From Rhodococcus sp. 4CII (GTDB lineage Bacteria > Actinomycetota > Actinomycetes > Mycobacteriales > Mycobacteriaceae): a stretch of 64,000 bases of DNA. The stretch spans positions 6,522,001-6,586,000 of the forward strand of contig NZ_JACCFE010000002.1 in assembly GCF_014256275.1 (NCBI RefSeq). Direction: 5' to 3'. The number at the start of each line of letters is the position of its first letter. The stretch's first letter is position 1. The translations under genes were made by a program, and so were the position numbers. This document shows positions 1 to 7,195 of the stretch, one piece after another. A model generated the notes under the pieces. The model did not search any database and had not been told where the DNA came from. It saw nothing but the letters and a program-made list of their open reading frames with translations.

Positions 1-17
1 TGGGATCGACGCGGAGG

Positions 18-731
18 TCACACCTCCGAATGGTCCTTCGTGCGACGGCTGCCGGCCACCGGGTCCTTGTTGCGGGCCAGCCAGGCCAGTGCCCCGACGA
101 TCACCGCGACCCCCAGCGTGACGCCGGCCATGATGCCCGCCCAGCCCGCGAAACTGCGCGTGCTGGGATCGGAGTAGCGCACCTCGGCCCGGATCGTCGA
201 GGTGTCGCCGGCGGGCAGCTTCCACGACACGATGGAGTCGCCTTCGCGGGTGCCGTTGGTGGTGGCGACGCGGGCCGGGAACGCGATCGTGAACTGCACG
301 TCGCTGCCCTGCGCGGGCACCGAACTGAGGTCGGCCTTCCCGTCGAGGGTGACGAGGTCGCCGGTGCGCTGAAGCGAGATCTGGAAACTCCCGGTGGCCT
401 GCTCCGACATGGTGCCGAGCTGTTGCACGTCGCCGAAGGTGAGGTCACTGAAGAACGCCTGGCTGCCGACGTAGCCGTCCTTCTTGTACTCCTGGATGCG
501 CACCTTGTCCGACAACGAGACGGGGGGCGTGAGCTGGGGACCCTTGTCCTGATCGTTCGCGGGCACGGCGGCGGCCACGATCTGGCCGGAGACCCGGTCG
601 TCGGCGGACACGCCCATCGACACCTGCACTCGCAGGCAACCTGCGAGGAACGGGACGAGGAGGAGACCGAGGACGGCGAGGGACGCGGCCCTCCGCGAGC
701 GGGTCGAGGTGGGAACCGAAGGCAGCTGCAC
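18..731 (-). CDS. lppM: LppM-family lipoprotein (Rv2171-like)
   Basis: The 237-residue product has an N-terminal signal peptide ending in a lipobox (LAGC, Cys at about residue 32), a roughly 150-residue extracytoplasmic domain, one membrane segment near residues 197-219 and a short basic tail. This layout matches M. tuberculosis LppM (Rv2171), a surface lipoprotein linked to phagosome manipulation. The gene has a GTG start at 731 and lies 31 bp downstream of the cruF-like gene on the same strand, so it is probably the last gene of the GNAT-crtO-cruF-lppM operon. In M. tuberculosis the Rv2170-type acetyltransferase gene neighbours lppM directly. Family assignment is confident; function in a saprophyte is unknown. 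Confidence 0.8.
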   Translation of the reverse strand: MQLPSVPTSTRSRRAASLAVLGLLLVPFLAGCLRVQVSMGVSADDRVSGQIVAAAVPANDQDKGPQLTPPVSLSDKVRIQEYKKDGYVGSQAFFSDLTFGDVQQLGTMSEQATGSFQISLQRTGDLVTLDGKADLSSVPAQGSDVQFTIAFPARVATTNGTREGDSIVSWKLPAGDTSTIRAEVRYSDPSTRSFAGWAGIMAGVTLGVAVIVGALAWLARNKDPVAGSRRTKDHSEV

Positions 732-762
732 AGTCGTATCGTGCCAGGGGAGTGGTTCGGTG

Positions 763-1575
763 TCAGGCGTGAGGGTGCGTGTCGTGGCACCCGGGCCGCC
801 GGGAGCGCGGCCCCAGCATGGTCACGAGCAGGGGAACACCCAGGATTCCCATCGCGCACCACCCGTAGACCGCGGAATACCGCAACTCGGGGGCGTGCAG
901 GAAGACCGTGTGGGCCAGCGCCGACCCCAGCCACGTCCACACGAACACTCCGATCGGGACGCCGTCGCGGTGCCGGGTGCCGGTGCCGAGACGACGGTCG
1001 ATCCCGTCGACGGCGATCGCCATCACAGTCGCGACGAGAAGCCACCCCGCGTAGTTCGTCAGCGGAATGTGCTCGATGCCGGGCAGGCCGGCGTCCGTCA
1101 CACACCAGTGCCACTGGCCGTCCGCGACCATCTGCGGGTCGAGATACAGATCCCAGCCGACGACCCCTACGGTCGTCAGAGCGATCCGGGCAGCCCGCCG
1201 GTGCGGGCCGCGTGCGAGCACGGATGCCACACACCACACCGGGTAGAAGCCGGCCGTCCAGGCGAACGGCACGACGAGGGGAACCCCGGCGAGTGCGGGC
1301 CCGAGCCGGTCGACGGCGTAGTCGTAGCACCCGTACGGGAAGCCGGTGGTCGTCCCGGCGACCTCGGAGACGAGACCCAGCCCCGCGGTCACGACGACCA
1401 GTCCGGCCGCCCACCGTCCGCCCCGGGTCACCGTCGCATGGGCGACGGCCGTCGCGGCGAGCAGCGCGACCACGCACACCGTGACGACGTCGCGGGTCCC
1501 GCCGTGTACCAGCGGGTAGAGGATCTGCGCCGCGATCGCCGCGCCCGCGAGGACCACGGGAACGCGGGAGTTCAT
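763..1575 (-). CDS. cruF: CruF-like carotenoid 1',2'-hydratase (carotenoid biosynthesis membrane protein)
   Basis: This 270-residue integral membrane protein has about seven hydrophobic segments. It carries family landmarks: TGFPYGCYDY near residue 76, a WDLYLDPQM segment near residue 144 and an NYAGW motif near residue 175. It belongs to the DUF422/CruF family, which adds water across the 1',2' double bond of acyclic (psi) carotenoid ends. The ATG at 1575 overlaps the stop of the ketolase gene as ATGA, so translation is probably coupled. Next to a CrtO ketolase the natural substrate would be the open end of a gamma-carotene-type monocyclic carotenoid; that substrate is an inference from context. 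Confidence 0.78.
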   Translation of the reverse strand: MNSRVPVVLAGAAIAAQILYPLVHGGTRDVVTVCVVALLAATAVAHATVTRGGRWAAGLVVVTAGLGLVSEVAGTTTGFPYGCYDYAVDRLGPALAGVPLVVPFAWTAGFYPVWCVASVLARGPHRRAARIALTTVGVVGWDLYLDPQMVADGQWHWCVTDAGLPGIEHIPLTNYAGWLLVATVMAIAVDGIDRRLGTGTRHRDGVPIGVFVWTWLGSALAHTVFLHAPELRYSAVYGWCAMGILGVPLLVTMLGPRSRRPGCHDTHPHA

Positions 1576-3146
1576 CGCCGGCGCCACACCCGCGCCAGAC
1601 CCCTCCGGTCGTCGTGGAGTGCGACGCGTGCGGCGCTGCGGCCACTCGCGCCGGACACCCCACCGCCCGGATGCGTCGACGCCCCCGTCAGGTAGAGGCG
1701 TTCGGCGCCGGGAACCCGGTGTCGCGACAGTTCGGGGAGCGGGCGCCACATCATCATCTGGTCCAACGACATCTCGACGTGCATGACGTTGCCGCCGAGC
1801 AGCCCCATCTCGTCCTCGAGGTCCTGCGGCGACTGCACGTGCCGGTCGAGGACGGACTCGGTGAAACCGGGTGCGAGCCTGTCGATCTCCGCGACGATCC
1901 GGTCGGCCTCCGACTGGGCGACATCGCTCCACCGCCGCCCGCCGCTCAGCCGGTAGGGCTGCCACTGCGACCACAGCGTCACCTGGTGCCTGCCCGGGGG
2001 TGCGATGGTGGGATCGAGCCCGCTGAAGCTCATTCCCAGAACCGCCGGTCGCGGCGGAAGCTCCCCGGCGAGGGCGGCGCCGTGCGCGAGCCGCAGGTGT
2101 GCGCGATCGGACACCAGGAGCTGGAGCCCGTGGGTCACCGAGTCCTCGGGCGCACTCGGATAGGCGGGGAGGGCGTCGGTGGCCAGCCGCACCACCATTC
2201 CGATTCCCGGGCCGACGCGGATCCGGCGACGCCACCGGGCGAGGGTCTGCGGGTCGAAGCCGCCTCGTTCGAGAAGGCCGAGGGTCGTCAGCACGTGGCA
2301 GCCCGCGACCACCGTGCGGGAGCGGATCTCGCGGCCCGACGACGTCCGCGTCGTCCACGTGCCGCCGTCGTGGTTCAGCGACGTGACCGAGTCGCCGAGT
2401 GTCACCGTGCCGGCATCGGACCTCAACCGGGACGCGAGCGCCGCGGTCAGGGCGCCGCTGCCGCCGACGGCGCGGCCGGGTGGAACGGTGTGCATCAGGG
2501 CGGCGAAACCGACCATCGGTGCCGTCCCCGGCTCCGACATCGGCGGGCCGGACTGGGCGCCGAACCACGCGAGGGCGGCCTTGAGCCGTTCGTCGTCGAA
2601 GTATTCGTCGAGCAGTGCGTCGCCGGAACCGAGGAACTGCCGGGAGAGGTCGCTGCCGCCGTCGCCGGTGTCGAGTCCCCAGAACGACGAGAGCAGCGCG
2701 GGCCCGGTCGGCGGTTTCGAGAACGCCCGCATGACGCGTGCGCTGCGCGGACCCCACACGCCCACGAACCGGCGGTACGCATCGGCGTCCGCCGCTCCGC
2801 AGGACTCTTCGATCGAGCGGCAGGTCCGGTCGAGGCTCCGGCGGAAGACGATCCCGGGCCGGTCCGTACCCGCGGGGCCCGGGGCGAACGCCCAAGGATC
2901 GCAGTCGAGGTACCGCAGACCGTGCGCTCCGAGGTCGAGTTCCTCGACGATCCCGGTATGGCGGACCATGATGTGGGCGGACGACCCGCGGTCGACCCGG
3001 TATCCGGGAAAGCGCGCCACCGTCGACACCGCACCGCCGAGAACGGTGTCGCGTTCGATCACCTCGACCGACCACCCGGACCGCGCGAGATAACACGCCG
3101 ACACGAGGGCGTTGTGTCCCGAACCGACCACCACCGCGTCGATCAC
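1572..3146 (-). CDS. crtO: CrtO-type beta-carotene ketolase (FAD-dependent, phytoene desaturase superfamily)
   Basis: The 524-residue protein starts almost at once with a Rossmann FAD motif (VVVGSGHNALVSACYLA, residues 5-21), followed by the GG-R region (VLGGAVST) and a C-terminal FAD-binding segment (LTGASTHPGGGVSGASG, about residues 488-504). Length and these motifs match the Rhodococcus CrtO ketolase, which adds a 4-keto group to beta-ionone rings and in this genus gives 4-keto-gamma-carotene. The GTG start at 3146 overlaps the stop of the acetyltransferase gene as GTGA; its own stop overlaps the cruF start. A general carotenoid desaturase or isomerase is the alternative, but the sequence is closer to CrtO. 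Confidence 0.85.
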   Translation of the reverse strand: MIDAVVVGSGHNALVSACYLARSGWSVEVIERDTVLGGAVSTVARFPGYRVDRGSSAHIMVRHTGIVEELDLGAHGLRYLDCDPWAFAPGPAGTDRPGIVFRRSLDRTCRSIEESCGAADADAYRRFVGVWGPRSARVMRAFSKPPTGPALLSSFWGLDTGDGGSDLSRQFLGSGDALLDEYFDDERLKAALAWFGAQSGPPMSEPGTAPMVGFAALMHTVPPGRAVGGSGALTAALASRLRSDAGTVTLGDSVTSLNHDGGTWTTRTSSGREIRSRTVVAGCHVLTTLGLLERGGFDPQTLARWRRRIRVGPGIGMVVRLATDALPAYPSAPEDSVTHGLQLLVSDRAHLRLAHGAALAGELPPRPAVLGMSFSGLDPTIAPPGRHQVTLWSQWQPYRLSGGRRWSDVAQSEADRIVAEIDRLAPGFTESVLDRHVQSPQDLEDEMGLLGGNVMHVEMSLDQMMMWRPLPELSRHRVPGAERLYLTGASTHPGGGVSGASGRSAARVALHDDRRGLARVWRRR

Positions 3147-3754
3147 AGCGGAAGCCCGCGACCCAGCACCGCGAAGGGCCGGTTGTCCCCGGCGAACCGG
3201 AAGTGGCGCAGCACATCTCTGAAGCCGAGGCGCCGGTAGAGCCGCCACGCGCGGTTGTCCTCGTCCGCCACTTCCGGCGTGGAGAGCAGCACACCCCGTT
3301 CGGGTCGGTGGTCGAGGAGGCGGAGGAGGAGGGTCTCGCCCAGCCGATGTCCCTGGGCGTCTGGGTGGACGTGGAGTTCGGTGAGTTCGAAGTAGTTGCC
3401 GAGGATCACGTCGATCTGGTCGCGGGACCACCCCGTGTGGCGCAGACCGGAGCGGACCTGCTGATGCCACCACTGTTCGGGTGCCCCGCGGTAGCCGTAG
3501 GCGACGGCCACGAGGCGGGCGGCCTCGCCGTCGGCGGAGCCGTCGCCGGCCGGGACGAGCGCGCCGACGCCACGCCACCCGGATCGCTGCACGTGCTCGT
3601 TCCACATCGGCGCCCGGTGGTACTCGGTGCCGTGGGGATAGCCCATGGCGGCGACGTAGATCGACAGCGCCTCGTGCAGGCGGTCGCGGAACTCGGTGGC
3701 CGAGAGTTCGACCACGAGCGGAGTCTGGTCAGCGTTCGTGTCGACCGGTCTCAC
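3143..3754 (-). CDS. GNAT-family N-acetyltransferase (Rv2170-like)
   Basis: This is a 203-residue GNAT protein. The acetyl-CoA-binding region lies near residues 140-175: ELHVHPDAQGHRLGETLLL is followed by a second conserved block around NRAWRLYRRLGFRDV. M. tuberculosis Rv2170, beside lppM, is the apparent counterpart; its substrate is not assignable from sequence. I chose the GTG at 3754 because a purine-rich stretch (AAGAGAAAG) precedes it. Reading further upstream to 3871 would run through the promoter, a LexA-type box and a hairpin. It is the first gene of the leftward operon that continues into crtO, cruF and lppM. Confidence 0.8.
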   Translation of the reverse strand: MRPVDTNADQTPLVVELSATEFRDRLHEALSIYVAAMGYPHGTEYHRAPMWNEHVQRSGWRGVGALVPAGDGSADGEAARLVAVAYGYRGAPEQWWHQQVRSGLRHTGWSRDQIDVILGNYFELTELHVHPDAQGHRLGETLLLRLLDHRPERGVLLSTPEVADEDNRAWRLYRRLGFRDVLRHFRFAGDNRPFAVLGRGLPL

Positions 3755-3782
3755 CTTTCTCTTGACGACGTGTCGGTGGGTC

Positions 3783-3822
3783 CAGCTATATTGAATAGGT
3801 CGAACGGATGTTCGATAGCGGG
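3783..3822. promoter_or_regulatory. LexA/SOS box inside divergent promoters
   Basis: Positions 3800-3815 read TCGAAC-GGAT-GTTCGA, a perfect match to the mycobacterial LexA site TCGAAC-N4-GTTCGA. On the plus strand it falls between a -35-like TTGAAT (3791-3796) and a -10-like GATAGC (3814-3819), 17 bp apart, serving the HEPN-domain gene. On the minus strand it sits just upstream of a -10-like TATAGC (3790-3785) serving the acetyltransferase-crtO operon. LexA bound here could repress both directions. The box is directly seen; the promoter elements are inferred. Confidence 0.75.
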
Positions 3823-3825
3823 GAT

Positions 3826-3858
3826 CCGGCGATGCTCGAGGGAAGCGAGCATCGCCGG
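3826..3858 (+). repeat. Perfect 13-bp inverted repeat (leader hairpin)
   Basis: The arms CCGGCGATGCTCG (3826-3838) and CGAGCATCGCCGG (3846-3858) flank a 7-nt loop, giving a very stable GC-rich hairpin in the presumed 5' leader of the HEPN-domain gene. No T-run follows, so it is not a classical intrinsic terminator. It could stabilise mRNA, attenuate transcription or bind a protein. Confidence 0.7.
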
Positions 3859-3927
3859 CCCCCGCACTCACGACCTGACTACGCCCGGCGGGGTGGTTGC
3901 ACCGGGGTTTTGGAGGTGTTCGAAGTG

Positions 3928-4392
3928 ATGACGAATCCGGTCACGGGACCGACCTCTGGGAACTCGCGCCGCCCGGGCGATGTACGCCACCCGGCCTCCC
4001 GGCGCGGTTCGGCGCTCCTCGATCGCGCCGACGCCCTGCTGGCCCAGTCGGTGGGGGCCGGCGCGCCGGCGGACCGATTCCACAGTGCGTACCTGGCCGC
4101 GCTCCGGGGTGCGGGCGCGGTGCTGGCCGCGGCGGAGGGTCCGGCGGCGGGGAGCAGGCGGACACGAACGCGGAACGCGTGGGTTCTCATGGCCGCCGCG
4201 GCGCCGGAGTTCGCGAACTGGGCCGACTATTTCGCGGGTCACTCGCCCACGCGGGCCGCGATCGAGGCGGGTATGACGCGGACTCTCACCGATCTCGAGG
4301 CCGACGAGTTCTTCGTGGAGGTCGGGCGTTTCCTGCAGGCCGTCGAAGATCACATCGGACGTGGTCCAGGTCTCGATTTGCGGGCGTCGTAG
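3928..4392 (+). CDS. SAV_6107-family HEPN-domain protein
   Basis: The 154-residue product is mostly helical. It has the actinobacterial HEPN signature of a DRFHSAYLAALRGAGAVLA helix (about residues 49-67) and a PEFANWADYFA segment (about 93-103). HEPN domains often act in RNA cleavage or nucleotide binding, but the R-x4-6-H ribonuclease motif is not evident, so no catalytic role is claimed. The start is ATG 3928 or the adjacent in-frame GTG 3925, set by the GGAGG at 3912-3916. Homologues usually sit just upstream of DUF3040 and mraZ in actinobacteria, as here. A perfect SOS box lies in its promoter region. Confidence 0.72.
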   Translation: MTNPVTGPTSGNSRRPGDVRHPASRRGSALLDRADALLAQSVGAGAPADRFHSAYLAALRGAGAVLAAAEGPAAGSRRTRTRNAWVLMAAAAPEFANWADYFAGHSPTRAAIEAGMTRTLTDLEADEFFVEVGRFLQAVEDHIGRGPGLDLRAS

Positions 4393-4569
4393 ACGTACGG
4401 CGACCGGAAGCGGCCCGAAAACGGTGAGGCGTGCGCGACATTGCGGTGCCCCGAACGGGGTTCGGTGCGGGAGTCCGTAAGGTTGGTGGCGAACTCGTAC
4501 GCGGAGTAGGTGGTACGGGGGTCGAACTGCTCGTATTATTAAATCTAGGTAGCCGCCAAAGTCGGTTAC

Positions 4570-4596
4570 CCACCGTCTCGCACCGTGAGACGGTGG
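4570..4596 (+). repeat. 10-bp inverted repeat upstream of the DUF3040 gene
   Basis: The arms CCACCGTCTC (4570-4579) and GAGACGGTGG (4587-4596) flank a 7-nt loop. The element lies between an AT-rich promoter-like stretch (about 4530-4550, TATTATTAAATCT) and the ribosome binding site at 4611-4619. It may be a leader hairpin or an operator dyad. Confidence 0.5.
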
Positions 4597-4624
4597 CCAA
4601 CATTCCAGTGCCGGGGGAGGTACC

Positions 4625-5053
4625 GTGCCACTCTCCGAGCACGAGCAGCGCATGCTCGACCAGATCGAGAGCGCTCTCTACGCCGAGGATCCCAAATTCG
4701 CCTCCACTGTGCGAGGCGGTCGCATGCGTGCGGCATCGAGTCGTCGTCGATTGCAGGCGGTGGCCCTGTTCGTTCTGGGGCTGGTCCTGCTCATCGCCGG
4801 CGTCGCCCTTCCGATCAAGCCGGGCGGGTTTCCCGTCATCAGCCTGATCGGTTTCATCGTCATGTTCGGTGCCGGAGTCCTCCTCCTGTGGGGTGGAGGA
4901 AAGAGCAAGTCCGGCCAGTCCTCGCGTGGTGGCTCGACCGCGCAAGGCGAGACCGGTCGTGCCGATCGCGGTAAGCCCCGAAGCGGGCGCAAGAGTGGCG
5001 GATTCTCGTCGCGAATGGAAGACCGCTTCAAGAAGAGGTTCGAGCAGGAGTAG
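4625..5053 (+). CDS. DUF3040 small membrane protein (Rv2169c-like)
   Basis: The 142-residue protein begins with the DUF3040 signature PLSEHEQRMLDQIESALYAEDPKFAS, shown here only as the family landmark at residues 2-27 (key residues PLSEHE and DPKFA). Two membrane segments follow at about residues 44-60 and 69-88, then a long Ser/Gly/Lys/Arg-rich tail. The GTG start at 4625 is preceded by GGGGGAGG. Rv2169c, the counterpart, holds the same place before mraZ in M. tuberculosis. The family has no established function; conserved position suggests a link to envelope growth or division. Confidence 0.82.
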   Translation: MPLSEHEQRMLDQIESALYAEDPKFASTVRGGRMRAASSRRRLQAVALFVLGLVLLIAGVALPIKPGGFPVISLIGFIVMFGAGVLLLWGGGKSKSGQSSRGGSTAQGETGRADRGKPRSGRKSGGFSSRMEDRFKKRFEQE

Positions 5054-5072
5054 CAACAACCCGCTCGGCATT

Positions 5073-5108
5073 ATCGGCGGCGTGGCATGTCAATGCCACG
5101 CCGCCGAT
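5073..5108 (+). terminator. Strong hairpin terminator after the DUF3040 gene
   Basis: The arm ATCGGCGGCGTGGCAT (5073-5088) pairs perfectly with ATGCCACGCCGCCGAT (5093-5108) around a GTCA loop, a 16-bp stem starting 20 bp after the stop codon. Only GCTGTTTCC follows, so it is the T-poor type common in actinobacteria. It separates the DUF3040 gene from the dcw cluster. Confidence 0.75.
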
Positions 5109-5548
5109 GCTGTTTCCGGAAAGCGTCTGCCCGCAGGACCCCGTGCGATTCGCCCGGGGCGATTTCGGTGGGGCCAGTGAACGCTCCCGGCTGCGAATCC
5201 CCACCGTCACCCACCTCGTTTCCCCACTTTCCCCCATCGGCACCGCCGGGGGCGGTGAGGTGAGCAATTCACCGCGTCGGATCAGGCCTTCACCAGGCCT
5301 TTTGTCGTGTCCTGCTCCATTGTGAGGTGGACGCCGGTCGGCCGTGCGCGTGTCGGCGATCACGTCGGGAATTTCCCCCCACCTTCCTCATTCAGCGTTG
5401 ACCAGCAAGTATCGGGCAAATCGGGGTGCAACACGCCGTTATCTACCTTGTGGGTGGGGGAAAGTGGGGTACTGTGGTGCGCAGCGGAGAGCGAAGGTGA
5501 ACCGCCCGGCCAAGCGGCGTTCGATATGAACGCGGTGGGAGGTGTCGA
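5109..5548 (+). promoter_or_regulatory. Long mraZ upstream region with MraZ-type box arrays
   Basis: This 440-bp stretch has no convincing gene. Near mraZ, TGGGG occurs at 5455 and 5465 and TGG at 5475, a 10-bp spacing typical of MraZ boxes, with another TGGG at 5451. A second cluster in reverse orientation (5199-5236) has CCC(C)CA ends at 5203, 5213, 5226 and 5236. The 15-mer TGGGGGAAAGTGGGG (5455-5469) is repeated perfectly inverted at 5222-5236. MraZ autorepression through such arrays is known in other bacteria. The dcw promoter presumably lies here, but no clear -35/-10 pair was found. Confidence 0.6.
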
Positions 5549-5980
5549 GTGTTTCTCGGTACCTACACGCCGAAGCTCGACGACAAGGGGCGGCTCACGT
5601 TGCCCGCAAAGTTCCGGGATGCGCTGGCGGGAGGGTTGATGGTCACCAAGGGTCAGGATCACAGTCTCGCGGTGTATCCCCGAGAAGAGTTCACAGCTCT
5701 TGCACGCAAGGCCGCGGCCGCGTCGAGAAGCGATCCGGAGGCGCGAGCCTTCGTTCGTGGATTGGCAGCGGGTACCGACGAGCAGCACGCAGATGCCCAG
5801 GGGCGCATCACCCTCTCGGCAGATCACCGTCGTTATGCGGGTCTCTCCAAGGACTGCGTAGTGATCGGTTCGGTCGATTTCCTCGAAATCTGGGATGCGC
5901 AAGCCTGGCAGGCCTACGTCGAGGCGAACGAGGAGAACTACTCGCAGGCAACAGGAGTCGCGCTCGGCGAGATCGTCTGA
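5549..5980 (+). CDS. mraZ: Transcriptional regulator MraZ
   Basis: The 143-residue protein has two AbrB-like swapped-hairpin halves, each with the DxKGR-type signature: DDKGRLTLPAKFRDAL at about residues 11-26 and DAQGRITLSADHRRYAGL at about 82-99. MraZ forms ring-shaped oligomers that bind short direct repeats and regulate its own dcw cluster. The GTG start at 5549 follows GGGAGG. It is the first gene of the division cluster, 198 bp before rsmH, and the TGGGG arrays upstream are its likely target. Confidence 0.95.
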   Translation: MFLGTYTPKLDDKGRLTLPAKFRDALAGGLMVTKGQDHSLAVYPREEFTALARKAAAASRSDPEARAFVRGLAAGTDEQHADAQGRITLSADHRRYAGLSKDCVVIGSVDFLEIWDAQAWQAYVEANEENYSQATGVALGEIV

Positions 5981-6178
5981 GCGTGACCGCGTCCTCGCGA
6001 ATGCCGCGAGGCCTCTGTCCGACGGAACCCTGACGCACTTCCCCAGCGCCAGGTTTCCATTTCGGGCAGGGACCTCGAAGCATTCGCCACGGCGACTGGC
6101 CGACACGAGAAGTTCGAGAAGTGGACCCCCGGTACCGGGAACGTTCACCCGCACCGCAGAGCAGGAGCCGGAGGGACC

Positions 6179-7195
6179 ATGGTGGATCACGAGGGGGAAG
6201 ATTCCTCGCCCGCCGATGGTTTCGGTCACATTCCGGTATTGCTTCACCGCGCAGACGAACTCCTGGGCCCCGCCCTCACCGTCAACGACCCGCAAGGCGG
6301 GGGAGCGGTCATGATCGACGCGACCCTCGGCCTCGGCGGACACTCCGAGCACTTCCTGCGGACCTACCCTCAGCTGAGGCTCATCGCGCTCGACCGCGAT
6401 CCGCACGCGCTGGAGATCGCCGGCGGCCGGCTCGCTCCGTTCGCCGACCGCATCACCTTCGTGCACACCCGCTACGACGGCATCGAGGATGCGCTCACCC
6501 AGTCCGGCCTCCCTGCCGCGGAATCGGTGCACGGGATCCTCTTCGACCTCGGCGTCTCGTCGATGCAGCTGGACGAATCCGATCGCGGGTTCGCGTACTC
6601 GATCGACGCACCCCTCGACATGCGGATGGACCCGACAACCGGCATCACTGCGGCGGAAGTGCTCAACACCTACGGTCACGGCGATCTCGCCCGGATTCTC
6701 AGCACCTACGGCGAGGAACGCTTCGCAGGCAAGATCGCGTCGGAGATCGTCCGTCAGCGCGCGAAGGAGCCGTTCACCACCAGCGCTGCGCTGGTCGAAC
6801 TGCTGTACCGCACCATACCTGCGGCGACCCGCCGCACCGGGGGACATCCCGCGAAGCGGACGTTCCAAGCCCTTCGAGTGGAGGTCAACGGCGAGCTCGA
6901 TTCACTGCGCGCCGCGGTACCGGCTGCACTCGACGCGTTGACCGTCGGGGGACGCGTCGTGTTCATGTCGTACCAATCTCTGGAAGACCGGGTCGTCAAG
7001 CAGGAAATCACTCCCAGGTCCAAGTCGAAGAGCCCGGAGGGGCTTCCTGTCGAACTACCGGGGATGGGACCGGAGTTCCGGATCCTCACACGAGGGGCGG
7101 AGCGGGCGTCAGAGCAGGAAGTCGAAGAGAACCCACGATCAGCCCCGGTGCGTTTGCGCGCTGCAGAAAGAATTGCCAGGAGGTCCGCGGCATGA
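6179..7195 (+). CDS. rsmH: 16S rRNA (cytosine-1402 N4)-methyltransferase
   Basis: RsmH (MraW) methylates N4 of C1402 in the ribosomal decoding centre using S-adenosylmethionine. The 338-residue protein shows HIPVLLHRADELL near its start, the SAM motif DATLGLGGHSEHFL (about residues 43-56) and the FDLGVSSMQLD block (about 122-132). ATG 6179 is preceded by GGAGGG. It is the second dcw gene, in its conserved place, and its end overlaps the ftsL-like start as ATGA. Confidence 0.96.
   Translation: MVDHEGEDSSPADGFGHIPVLLHRADELLGPALTVNDPQGGGAVMIDATLGLGGHSEHFLRTYPQLRLIALDRDPHALEIAGGRLAPFADRITFVHTRYDGIEDALTQSGLPAAESVHGILFDLGVSSMQLDESDRGFAYSIDAPLDMRMDPTTGITAAEVLNTYGHGDLARILSTYGEERFAGKIASEIVRQRAKEPFTTSAALVELLYRTIPAATRRTGGHPAKRTFQALRVEVNGELDSLRAAVPAALDALTVGGRVVFMSYQSLEDRVVKQEITPRSKSKSPEGLPVELPGMGPEFRILTRGAERASEQEVEENPRSAPVRLRAAERIARRSAA

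Noticed and set aside
3755..3871. Longer N-terminus for the GNAT acetyltransferase
   Set aside because: The extension would encode the SOS box, promoter and hairpin, and has no similarity to GNAT proteins.
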